Source of the DNA: Bin87 sp963663945
GTDB taxonomy: Bacteria; Chloroflexota; Dehalococcoidia; Lucifugimonadales; UBA3495
Assembly (NCBI GenBank): GCA_963663945.1
Contig: OY760687.1
Span: 248,001 to 312,000 of the forward strand
Direction of reading: 5' to 3'
Length of the DNA stretch: 64,000 bases
The first letter of the stretch is position 1. Every line of letters starts with the position of its first letter. Shown in pieces: positions 1-6,296 of this stretch. A program made the translations under genes and the position numbers. The notes under the pieces are model-generated. The model was not told the origin of the DNA. It did no database searches and saw nothing but the letters and a program-made list of their open reading frames with translations.

Positions 1-285
1 GATCAGGTCGTAGTGAGAACGGCTGGCCTGCGGATTGATGCCAAGACGCGCGGCCAGCTCGGCGTTGGACGGCTCCGCCATGATGGGCCCGCCGTCATCG
101 AACACGATGGTGGGGATGATCTGTCGGCCGTCGTTGAGCTGGCGAACGGTTTCCTGGGCTTCGGGTTCCTGCTCGATGTCCACCCAGCGATAGGGTATGC
201 GGTGTTCGGCCAGGAACTGCTTGGAGCGGCGGCAGTCGGGGCACCACAGGGCGCCGTAGACGGTCATGCCTGGGGATTGCGTCAT
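1..285 (-). CDS. Mycoredoxin/glutaredoxin-like protein, 3' end cut by window edge
   Basis: Thioredoxin-fold redox protein of the glutaredoxin/mycoredoxin type, expected to reduce mixed disulfides in the cytoplasm. The reading frame starts at ATG 283-285 and stays open for 95 codons to the left edge, so the C-terminus is missing. The redox motif CPDC lies at residues 15-18 right after the first beta strand (MTVYGALW), and the cis-proline segment QIIPTIVFDDG follows, as in the family. The motif is CPDC rather than the CPYC of classical mycoredoxin-1. Start choice rests on the position of the first strand. Sequence 286-541 upstream holds no gene I can support. Confidence 0.85.
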   Translation of the reverse strand, partial: MTQSPGMTVYGALWCPDCRRSKQFLAEHRIPYRWVDIEQEPEAQETVRQLNDGRQIIPTIVFDDGGPIMAEPSNAELAARLGINPQASRSHYDLI

Positions 286-541
286 ATGCGCACCTCTACG
301 TTATTCGGGCGGCGGCGCTCGCCGGCGCCGTGTGGAAAGTTATGGAGCTGTAAGTTGGGCAACCAGCGCGGATATCACCGCGTCTGCTAAATTTACGATG
401 AGCGAGGGCGAGCGGATGGGGTCGCAGACTGAGGAGCCAACCGTAATCCAACGGATACGAAAACCGGCGCCCTTTGCTGGGATAAGGATCCGTTGCGTCA
501 GGACTATCGAGCGTCCGACGGCATTTCCGGGTGGTGGTTGC

Positions 542-841
542 TTACGATTCCCCGTCAGCTGCGCTGGCGTCAAACCTGCCTGTGGGCTCTACGTTCGGTG
601 ATTCTGGCGAGCCGATACGATCTTCGTGCTGGCTAGAGAGAGCGCGCCGGACCCGGTCTCGGGCGCGCTTCCGTTCGTTTTCCAGATGTGGCGCCGGGGA
701 CCATTGCAGATCACCGAGATCTGCTTCTATCTCCCGTTCGGATTCATCCAGGTCGTCGTCGCTGAACGGCCACCAAGCGTCGAATTCCTCATCGCTCAGT
801 GGCTCCCCGGTCAGCCCGTCAATCTTGTTGCCGCACATCAT
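542..841 (-). CDS. Hypothetical acidic protein, putative antitoxin partner of BrnT-like toxin
   Basis: A 99-residue, strongly acidic protein (N-terminal half rich in D and E, with a WWPFSDDDLDESE stretch, then a basic helical segment NERKRARDRVRRAL). It begins 9 bases after the stop of the BrnT-like gene, with GCGGAG upstream of two consecutive ATGs, so the two are almost certainly cotranscribed. BrnT toxins are normally followed by a BrnA antitoxin. This protein occupies that slot and has antitoxin-like charge, but I do not see a clear BrnA ribbon-helix-helix. Function as antitoxin is inferred from position only. Confidence 0.55.
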   Translation of the reverse strand: MMCGNKIDGLTGEPLSDEEFDAWWPFSDDDLDESEREIEADLGDLQWSPAPHLENERKRARDRVRRALSSQHEDRIGSPESPNVEPTGRFDASAADGES

Positions 842-850
842 GTTCTCCGC

Positions 851-1120
851 TCAGCCCAGGTAGATGCGGGTGAATTTCCGGCTAGGATACACAGTTCGCA
901 GATCTGCGACGTTGCCATCAAGGTAAAACGGGATCAAATAAACGTAATCATCGATGCGGACGACGTAAAGTCTTTGTCCTGGGTGGCGATCTTGATTTGG
1001 ATGGGCTATCTCGTCCAACAATCCACCGTGCCTAACATGATACACCGCATCTTCGAATGTGATGCCCCGTTCCCTCCTGAGCCATTCGTCCTTGGTTGGG
1101 TCCCATCTATATTCGCGCAT
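851..1120 (-). CDS. BrnT-family type II toxin-like protein
   Basis: An 89-residue protein with the layout of BrnT ribonuclease toxins. It opens with YRWDPTKDEWLRRERGITF, which parallels the BrnT start (F-x-WDP-x-K-x-x-x-N-x-x-KHGV-x-F-x-E-A). A middle segment RHPGQRLYVVRIDDYVYLIPF corresponds to the R-x-x-x-IG...VV-x-x strands, and R-T-V-YPSRKFTRIYLG closes it. BrnT cleaves RNA and is neutralised by BrnA. The start lies 7 bases after the stop of the CoA-transferase gene, with no strong Shine-Dalgarno, suggesting coupled translation or a cotranscript. The family call is by pattern and moderately sure; the canonical KHG is replaced by RRERG. Confidence 0.6.
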   Translation of the reverse strand: MREYRWDPTKDEWLRRERGITFEDAVYHVRHGGLLDEIAHPNQDRHPGQRLYVVRIDDYVYLIPFYLDGNVADLRTVYPSRKFTRIYLG

Positions 1121-1127
1121 TGCCGCG

Positions 1128-2408
1128 TCAGAGCACGCCGGATTCGCGCCAGGCGGCGACTTCGGCGTCTCCGTAGCCCAGGTAAGCGAGTACCTCGTCG
1201 GTGTGCTCGCCCAGGGCGGGCAGGTTGCCCGGTTCCAGCGGCGTTTCGGTGAAGGTGGCCGGGGGGCCGGCCATGCGCACCGTGCCCAGGTCGCGGTGGT
1301 TCACGTCGATGGCCAGATGGTTGGCCTCGACCTGGGGGTGTTCGAACAGCTCTTCGACGAAGCGCACCGGGCCGGCCGGGACGCCGGCGGCATCCAGCAG
1401 GTTCAGCCACTCGTCGTTGGTCTTGCCGCGGAAGATCGCCTCCGCGTCCGCCATGAGTTGCGCTCCGAAATCTGCGGCTTCCGGTGAGCGCGGGTTGTAG
1501 CCCTCTTCAAAGCGAATATCGTGCAGACCGATCACTTCGGCCATCTTGCGGCGCAGGGCGTCGTTCAGGCATCCCACGACCATCATGCCGTCGGCGGTCT
1601 GGTAGAACCGATAGTAGATGTTGCCCGGAGCCTGGAAATGCTGGGCCTCGTAGACCTCGAGCAGATCGGGATACGGGGTTCCGGCGGCGCGCATGGCGTC
1701 CATCGATTCCATGATCTCCGCATGGGGCCCCTTGTCGAGGCCGTCGATGCGGACGAAGCGCATGCCCAGCATCAGCAGGCCGGTGCCCAGCAGCGATGCC
1801 TCCAGCTTTTGGCCCTTGCCCTTTTCGCCTGCAGATGCGGCGCGCTCGCGGGCGAACAGGGCGCCGCAGACGGCCCACGCCTGGGCGAGCCCGCAGGCGG
1901 TGTCCACCAGCGGGCTGGCGACGATCTGCTGCGGGACGCCGTTGGCTACCTTGCCCTCGGCGGTGGCGATGCCCGACATGGCCTGGATGATGATGTCGTA
2001 GCCGGGGCGGTAAGAGTCCGGTCCCTCGTGTCCGAAGGCCGATCCCTCGCAGTAGATGATCGACGGGTTGATGGCGGCGAGGGTCTCGTAGTCGATGCCC
2101 AGGCGACCCGCGACGTCGGGGCGGTTGTTGGCCAGCACCACGTCGGCCTGCTCGGTCAGGCGGCGCACCACGTCGGCGGATTCCGGGTTGGCGAGGTTCA
2201 GCGTCATGGAACGCTTGCCCCGGTTGTAGGCCATGAAGGGCCGGCCGTCGGTGGGAAGGACGGCCTGGGCGTAGCGCCACAGGTCGCCCCAGGGCGGCTC
2301 CACCTTGATCACGCTGGCGCCCATGTCGGCCAGCAACATGCCGGCCGTGGGCGTGGCGATCATGGTGGAGAACTCGACAACGTTGATGCCTTCAAGAGGG
2401 CCGGGCAT
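1128..2408 (-). CDS. CaiB/BaiF family CoA-transferase (class III)
   Basis: A 426-residue class III CoA-transferase that moves CoA between acyl-CoA and a carboxylic acid. N-terminal Rossmann-like half: INVVEFSTMIATPTAGMLLADMGASVIKVEPP. The catalytic aspartate is seen as D169 in SPLVDTACG, the same number as Asp169 of formyl-CoA transferase. It is followed by the ALFARER...GKGQKLEASL helix. The C-terminal small domain ends with the TDEVLAYLGY segment typical of the family. The ATG at 2406-2408 is preferred to an upstream in-frame ATG at 2489, because CGGAG lies just before it and family homology starts there. A perfect TATAAT sits about 40 bases upstream. The substrate cannot be read from sequence. 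Confidence 0.93.
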   Translation of the reverse strand: MPGPLEGINVVEFSTMIATPTAGMLLADMGASVIKVEPPWGDLWRYAQAVLPTDGRPFMAYNRGKRSMTLNLANPESADVVRRLTEQADVVLANNRPDVAGRLGIDYETLAAINPSIIYCEGSAFGHEGPDSYRPGYDIIIQAMSGIATAEGKVANGVPQQIVASPLVDTACGLAQAWAVCGALFARERAASAGEKGKGQKLEASLLGTGLLMLGMRFVRIDGLDKGPHAEIMESMDAMRAAGTPYPDLLEVYEAQHFQAPGNIYYRFYQTADGMMVVGCLNDALRRKMAEVIGLHDIRFEEGYNPRSPEAADFGAQLMADAEAIFRGKTNDEWLNLLDAAGVPAGPVRFVEELFEHPQVEANHLAIDVNHRDLGTVRMAGPPATFTETPLEPGNLPALGEHTDEVLAYLGYGDAEVAAWRESGVL

Positions 2409-2442
2409 GGCGTCGCTCCGAGGGGTGCAAAGTCGTCGGGCG

Positions 2443-2451
2443 ATTATAGCA
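2443..2451 (-). promoter_or_regulatory. Extended -10 element TGCTATAAT upstream of the CoA-transferase
   Basis: Read on the minus strand, TGCTATAAT is a perfect extended -10 hexamer about 35 bases before the ATG at 2408. No good -35 lies 16-18 bases upstream; TTCCGG at 2468-2473 is 19 away. The same TGCTAnAAT motif recurs before several other genes in the window. Confidence 0.55.
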
Positions 2452-2478
2452 AAGCGGGACCGGCCAGCCGGAACCCGG

Positions 2479-2724
2479 GGCAATCGCATCTAAATCGGTG
2501 ATGTTGGCAGCGCAGGAGCTATGGCGATGGAACGTGGACGGTGGTAAGTCTTACCGGGATAAACAGGATGTACGGGATGTACAGGATACGGTTCGGTTGA
2601 TCCGTTCAATCAATTTTCGGGCGTTGGGCAGGTTTCCTGGGCGGGGGCACGGGGAATAGCGTCTCGTCATCCAATCCAGAGATGTAGTCCGCGGTTTATC
2701 GATTATGTTGAAGATGCGATTGCC
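2479..2724. repeat. MITE-like element with 13-bp terminal inverted repeats (copy 1)
   Basis: GGCAATCGCATCT at 2479-2491 is the exact reverse complement of AGATGCGATTGCC at 2712-2724, bounding a 246-bp non-coding element. Its interior carries TTACCGGGATAAACAGGATG and a GGTTTCCTGGG block, both shared with the element at 13415-13645, which has near-identical ends. Terminal extensions also match between copies (TCTaAATCggTGATG with TCTtAATCagCGATG on the left). No transposase is inside, so it is presumably mobilised in trans. The right end runs into the 3' end of the neighbouring methyltransferase gene. Confidence 0.7.
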
Positions 2725-4022
2725 ACGAGCCGGAACCGCTCCGGGCCCAGGGCCAACGTGTCAGCCGGTATCATGGCTGCCAGTTCTGCAGGGGTATAAC
2801 CATCCCCGGCGTCGCTGCTGTCGAGCCACGAAAGCGCGTCGGCGACGCGGTTGGCAGGGAGTCCCCTGGACTGGACAAGGACGCGGAAGTCTCCCAGGCC
2901 GCCGGGACGGACGAGGTGGGTCAGCCCGGTCAGCCAATCACGAGAGTCGTCCTGGACCGGCGCGAAGGGTTCGGCCAGGTCATCGGGGAGCGAGCCCTCG
3001 GGATCGATTGGAATTGTGATCCACCCGCCACCTCCGGCTCCGGGAGGCGGGCCGTTGCGGCGAATGGTTTGCAGCCCGAGGCGGCTCAGAAACCTGCCCT
3101 GGGGCATATTGCCCAGGGTGGTCAATCCAGCCCGCTCGCCGGCGAGTTGAACCGACGTGAAGTCGACCTGGGCCGTGATGTCTTGTCGTCCCGTATCCAT
3201 GAGAGGCGTATCGGTCTGGCGATGGGAACGGTAGGTGACCAGGGTGCCGTGGGGCCGATACACCGGGTCGTAGAGATCGTGCGCGCTGCGGCCATAGTCG
3301 ATGGTGAGGACGAAACCCGTATCCAGCGTCGCCGCCATTGACTCAGCCCAGTCATCCAGCGACAGGCAGATTTCGGCGGTCTGCCCATCGGATAAGGAGA
3401 TGCCAAGGTCGGACAGGCGGCTTTCCAAGTCTGGCGTGGACAGGTCGCCGGTGACTTCCTCGAACTGCCCCTCGTAGCCATCGGCGACGTCGGACTGGAT
3501 ACTCACGTAAAGCTCGCGGAGCGTGCCGCGCTCCTTGCGCACGCGATGGGCGGGCAGGGCGTCGAGCAATTCGTTGGAAATGATGCAGCCCGTGACATGG
3601 CGCAACGGTAGTCGCAGCGCATCGGCGACGAGCGTGCCCGTCGACGGAGAGCGAACGCCCCGCGAGACAGAGTGACGGTCACACGCCACGTAATGTAACG
3701 AGTTGGAGAAGCGTTCGGGCAAATGAGCGGCGGCGTTGCGTATGTCCCGTGCCAGCAGGCCGTCACCGGCGCCGGGTTCGATCACATAGAACGGGTGGGG
3801 CCGATCCAGCAGGCGCCAGAACTGGAAAAGCTGAACTGCCAGCAGCGCACCGAAGGCGGGATGGACCTGCGGGCTGGTGTAGTAATCAGTCCCGACGGCG
3901 TTGCGACTGTAGTAGCCACCGGTTCCGTAGAGGGCCCGCTCCATGTACTCGGCGAAAGTGATCGGGCCGTGGCGGGCGATGCGACGCCGGATGGCTCGCT
4001 CCGCAACGGTGGGGACGCTCAT
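2703..4022 (-). CDS. MidA/NDUFAF7-type (DUF185) SAM-dependent methyltransferase
   Basis: A 439-residue protein of the DUF185/NDUFAF7 family. In mitochondria the relative methylates an arginine of complex I; bacterial substrates are mostly unknown. The N-terminal signature is ITFAEYMERALYGTGGYY, followed by DYYTSPQVHPAFGALLAVQL. The SAM-binding loop EPGAGDG is at residues 82-88, and IISNELLDALPAHRV is the family motif after the fold core. Also present are VDFTSVQLAGERAGL and the FLSRLGL segment. The last codons (VAIASS) and the TAA are provided by the terminal repeat of the element at 2479-2724, so the natural C-terminus may have been replaced. A paralogue lies at 12183-13370 on the same strand. 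Confidence 0.9.
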   Translation of the reverse strand: MSVPTVAERAIRRRIARHGPITFAEYMERALYGTGGYYSRNAVGTDYYTSPQVHPAFGALLAVQLFQFWRLLDRPHPFYVIEPGAGDGLLARDIRNAAAHLPERFSNSLHYVACDRHSVSRGVRSPSTGTLVADALRLPLRHVTGCIISNELLDALPAHRVRKERGTLRELYVSIQSDVADGYEGQFEEVTGDLSTPDLESRLSDLGISLSDGQTAEICLSLDDWAESMAATLDTGFVLTIDYGRSAHDLYDPVYRPHGTLVTYRSHRQTDTPLMDTGRQDITAQVDFTSVQLAGERAGLTTLGNMPQGRFLSRLGLQTIRRNGPPPGAGGGGWITIPIDPEGSLPDDLAEPFAPVQDDSRDWLTGLTHLVRPGGLGDFRVLVQSRGLPANRVADALSWLDSSDAGDGYTPAELAAMIPADTLALGPERFRLVAIASST

Positions 4023-4112
4023 GGGGATGCAGCCTGGCCTGGCGCTCGCAGGGGCGAATAATTATTCGCCCCGGCACAAACCGAGCGTTCTGACATCTAC
4101 CGGGACATTCAT

Positions 4113-4469
4113 CTACCGGTACATGGGCTTGAAGAAGCTGTGCAGGAAGTTGTTGCGGTGGGCCCAGGAGTGAGCGCGCTTGAGCACGGAGTCGGGTATG
4201 GGCTCGGACCGGCGGTGGGTGATGCGCAGGGTTTCGTAGTCGATCAACTCGGGCGGGGCCTCGCCGGTGTAGAGCAGTTCACACCCCTCGCCTTCGGCGA
4301 AAAGTTTCAGGCTGTCGAAACCCTTCACGCGTCGGCCGGGGGTCTGGTAGACGTAGAACTCGACGCTACCGACCAATTCGTCAAAGTGGTCGTTGCCGTT
4401 GCCGCGGCCGCCGCCCTGGCGAAGCTGGTCGCGGTTTATGCCATAACTGCTCAAGCGTCTGCGTTGCAT
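4113..4469 (-). CDS. Hypothetical protein
   Basis: A 118-residue protein I do not recognise. The N-terminus is basic and glycine-rich (LRQGGGRGNGNDHFDELVG). It is followed by a mixed alpha/beta part (VEFYVYQTPGRRVKGF, CELLYTGEAPPELIDYETLRI) and a histidine- and aromatic-rich tail (HSWAHRNNFLHSFFKP). It lies 62 bases after a smaller hypothetical gene on the same strand, and both follow the SMP-30 gene, so one operon is likely. No strong Shine-Dalgarno is visible at the ATG; a 15-bp tandem duplication lies just upstream (4479-4508). Confidence 0.5.
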   Translation of the reverse strand: MQRRRLSSYGINRDQLRQGGGRGNGNDHFDELVGSVEFYVYQTPGRRVKGFDSLKLFAEGEGCELLYTGEAPPELIDYETLRITHRRSEPIPDSVLKRAHSWAHRNNFLHSFFKPMYR

Positions 4470-4478
4470 GGAGACACC

Positions 4479-4508
4479 ACCGGATTGGTTGCGACCGGAT
4501 TGGTTGCG
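4479..4508. repeat. 15-bp direct tandem duplication
   Basis: ACCGGATTGGTTGCG occurs twice head to tail (4479-4493 and 4494-4508) in the short gap between two minus-strand hypothetical genes, just upstream of the start codon at 4469. Confidence 0.85.
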
Positions 4509-4531
4509 AAATGTGCAGTGCGGAACCCGGA

Positions 4532-4840
4532 TCAGCCTTCCCGCAGCAGGGCCGGCTTGATGGTTCCGTTCCAGGAGTCGTCCGGGTCGCGACGCCGAAC
4601 GGCATCCACCAGATCGGCGACGTTCGAGCCGTACAGCAACCTCAGGTCCTCGTGAGTCTGGCGTCCGGCCAGCTTGATTATCGACTCGCGCAGGGCCTCC
4701 ACGTAGGGAACAACGTCACGGGAGGCGGACAGGGTTTCGTGGCGGATCCTGACGTTTTCCAGTTGCTCCACCCAGTCGATCTGCTGTTCCACCTGGTCGA
4801 AGGGATCGTCTTCGGGCTCCGGGCGCATGGTTGTGGTCAT
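4532..4840 (-). CDS. Small hypothetical helical protein
   Basis: A 102-residue protein, mostly alpha-helical and charged (FDQVEQQIDWVEQLENVRIRHET, then VPYVEALRESIIKLAG), without membrane segments or a recognised domain. The ATG at 4838-4840 is preceded by AGGAGG at good spacing, so the start is well supported. It lies 39 bases downstream of the SMP-30 lactonase gene on the same strand and is probably cotranscribed with it. I cannot assign a function. Confidence 0.65.
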   Translation of the reverse strand: MTTTMRPEPEDDPFDQVEQQIDWVEQLENVRIRHETLSASRDVVPYVEALRESIIKLAGRQTHEDLRLLYGSNVADLVDAVRRRDPDDSWNGTIKPALLREG

Positions 4841-4879
4841 GGCCGAGACCTCCTGATTATGGGAGTTGCGGTTATGTCG

Positions 4880-5800
4880 TTATGGGTAGATGGCCCAGCC
4901 CACGCGGTCGGTGCTGGCGTGGAAGAAATGGCCGTCTGTTGAGGTCACGAATACATCGGTAAGATCGGGTCCGCCGAAGCAGACGTTGGTGGGGCGGGTG
5001 GCGGCAACGGGATGGGTCTCGATGACCCGGCCGGTTGGGGAGAACACATAGAGCATGGGGCCGGGCCCGCCCGTGGGCCAGCCGGCGGTGGCGATGATGT
5101 TGCCGTCAGCGTCAAGGCACATGCCGTCGATGCCGCGGTGCACGCGGTTGGCGTCGCGGCCGAAGGTGTGCAGCGTGGTGTACGTCCCCAGGGCGCCGTC
5201 GGCGTTGATGGGGTAGGCGCGAAGCTCCCGGTCGATGTCGATTCGGTCGCTGTTGCTTTCGGCGACATACAAGGTATTGCCGTCGGGCGACACCAGGATG
5301 CCGTTGGGCATGGTGGTGTCGTAGGTGGACCGGACGGTCTGGTACGAGCCGTCTGCCTGGGGAACGGCGCACAGCACGGACCGGTTGTCCAGTTGCTCGA
5401 CCTCGTGGGGATCGATGTTGCCGGTGTTCCAGGGGTTGGTGAACCAGATGCGGCCCCGGGCGTCGATGGCGAGGTCGTTGGGGGTATTCAGGGGGACGCC
5501 GTCCAGGTTGTCCGCGACGGTGACCATGCTGCCATCAGGGTCGAAACGGACAATGGCCCGCCCGTTCTGGCAGCAGCCGAACAACCGGCCCTGGGCGTCG
5601 AAGGCCAACCCGTTGGTGCGGTTGGTGTTCTCACGGTAGACAGAGAACTCGCCGGACCTGGGGTTGTAGGCATAGATGCGGCTGGCGTGGATGTGGGTGA
5701 AAAGCACCACTTCGCCATTCCAGGCCGGCCCTTCGGTGATGCCGCCAGGAGGGTCATCAAACAAACTGAGAAGACTGAATCGCCACGACATTTTGGGCAA
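4880..5800 (-). CDS. SMP-30/gluconolactonase (LRE) family protein
   Basis: A 306-residue six-bladed beta-propeller of the SMP-30/gluconolactonase family, metal-dependent lactonases acting on sugar or aldono-lactones. Diagnostic features: EGPAWNGEVV near residue 19 (the Glu is a usual metal ligand), TNGLAFDAQGRLFGCCQ, TPNDLAIDARGRIWFTNPW (Asn ligand) and MPNGILVSPDGNTLYVAES (Asp ligand). Length matches the family. AAGGAG lies upstream of the ATG at 5798-5800. A promoter with an overlapping inverted repeat is upstream at 5862-5890. Two small hypotheticals follow on the same strand. The actual lactone is not predictable. Confidence 0.9.
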   Translation of the reverse strand: MPKMSWRFSLLSLFDDPPGGITEGPAWNGEVVLFTHIHASRIYAYNPRSGEFSVYRENTNRTNGLAFDAQGRLFGCCQNGRAIVRFDPDGSMVTVADNLDGVPLNTPNDLAIDARGRIWFTNPWNTGNIDPHEVEQLDNRSVLCAVPQADGSYQTVRSTYDTTMPNGILVSPDGNTLYVAESNSDRIDIDRELRAYPINADGALGTYTTLHTFGRDANRVHRGIDGMCLDADGNIIATAGWPTGGPGPMLYVFSPTGRVIETHPVAATRPTNVCFGGPDLTDVFVTSTDGHFFHASTDRVGWAIYP

Positions 5801-5861
5801 CTCCTTGAATGTGTCGCGTACGGAAGTGTGGGATGAATTACGACGACACTAGCGCCTGCCG

Positions 5862-5890
5862 ATTGTAGCAGGCGACCCCCGGCCCGGCAA
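5862..5890 (-). promoter_or_regulatory. Putative sigma-70 promoter with operator-like inverted repeat
   Basis: On the minus strand TTGCCG (5885-5890) and TACAAT (5862-5867) are 17 bases apart, with TGC before the -10 (extended type). The -10 is embedded in an inverted repeat GCCTGC-N8-GCAGGC that could be a repressor site. It drives the SMP-30 gene starting at 5800. Confidence 0.5.
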
Positions 5891-5923
5891 CGGCGCGCCG
5901 GCTCGTGAGACGATACCCAGTTT

Positions 5924-6014
5924 GTCATCGCGAGGAGCGCAGTGAAGTGGCGATCTCGTTGCTGCAGCAGCGTTCCTTGCCGCAACGAGATTGCCACGCT
6001 GCGTTCGCAATGAC
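5924..6014. repeat. REP-like palindromic repeat, family A, copy 1
   Basis: A long imperfect palindrome. The left arm starts GTCATCGCGAGGAGCGCAG and continues into TGGCGATCTCGTT; the right arm CAACGAGATTGCCACG ends CGTTCGCAATGAC. Related copies lie at 17028-17131 and 17669-17774, with a half copy near 30842. The remaining intergenic sequence to the next gene (6015-6296) shows no further feature I can support. Confidence 0.8.
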
Positions 6015-6296
6015 GGTTCGGGTGAAACTCGGCGCGTGTGGGCGGCCCGGACTCGACAACTTCCGTACGAGATGTGCGCGCCAACTACCGCGAGGACCGT
6101 CCGTCGCGCATGGGCGAGGTTGACGCACATCTTTGGCGGACTGCATACTCGTTCGCGCCAGCCGGCTCGCGCCGCGAACTCGACGAACGCCAGCCGGGCC
6201 CGTCTTGCCGAACTGCGGAAACCGCAGTTGCGTGCCAGGCAAGGGGTCGGGCACCTGGCAAACCGGAACCAATTCGGCTGAACTGGGAGGTGAACC

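Noticed and set aside
5991..6281. 96-codon plus-strand frame before the fused CoA-transferase
   Set aside because: It begins inside a REP repeat and has Arg/Ala-rich shadow composition with no ribosome site.
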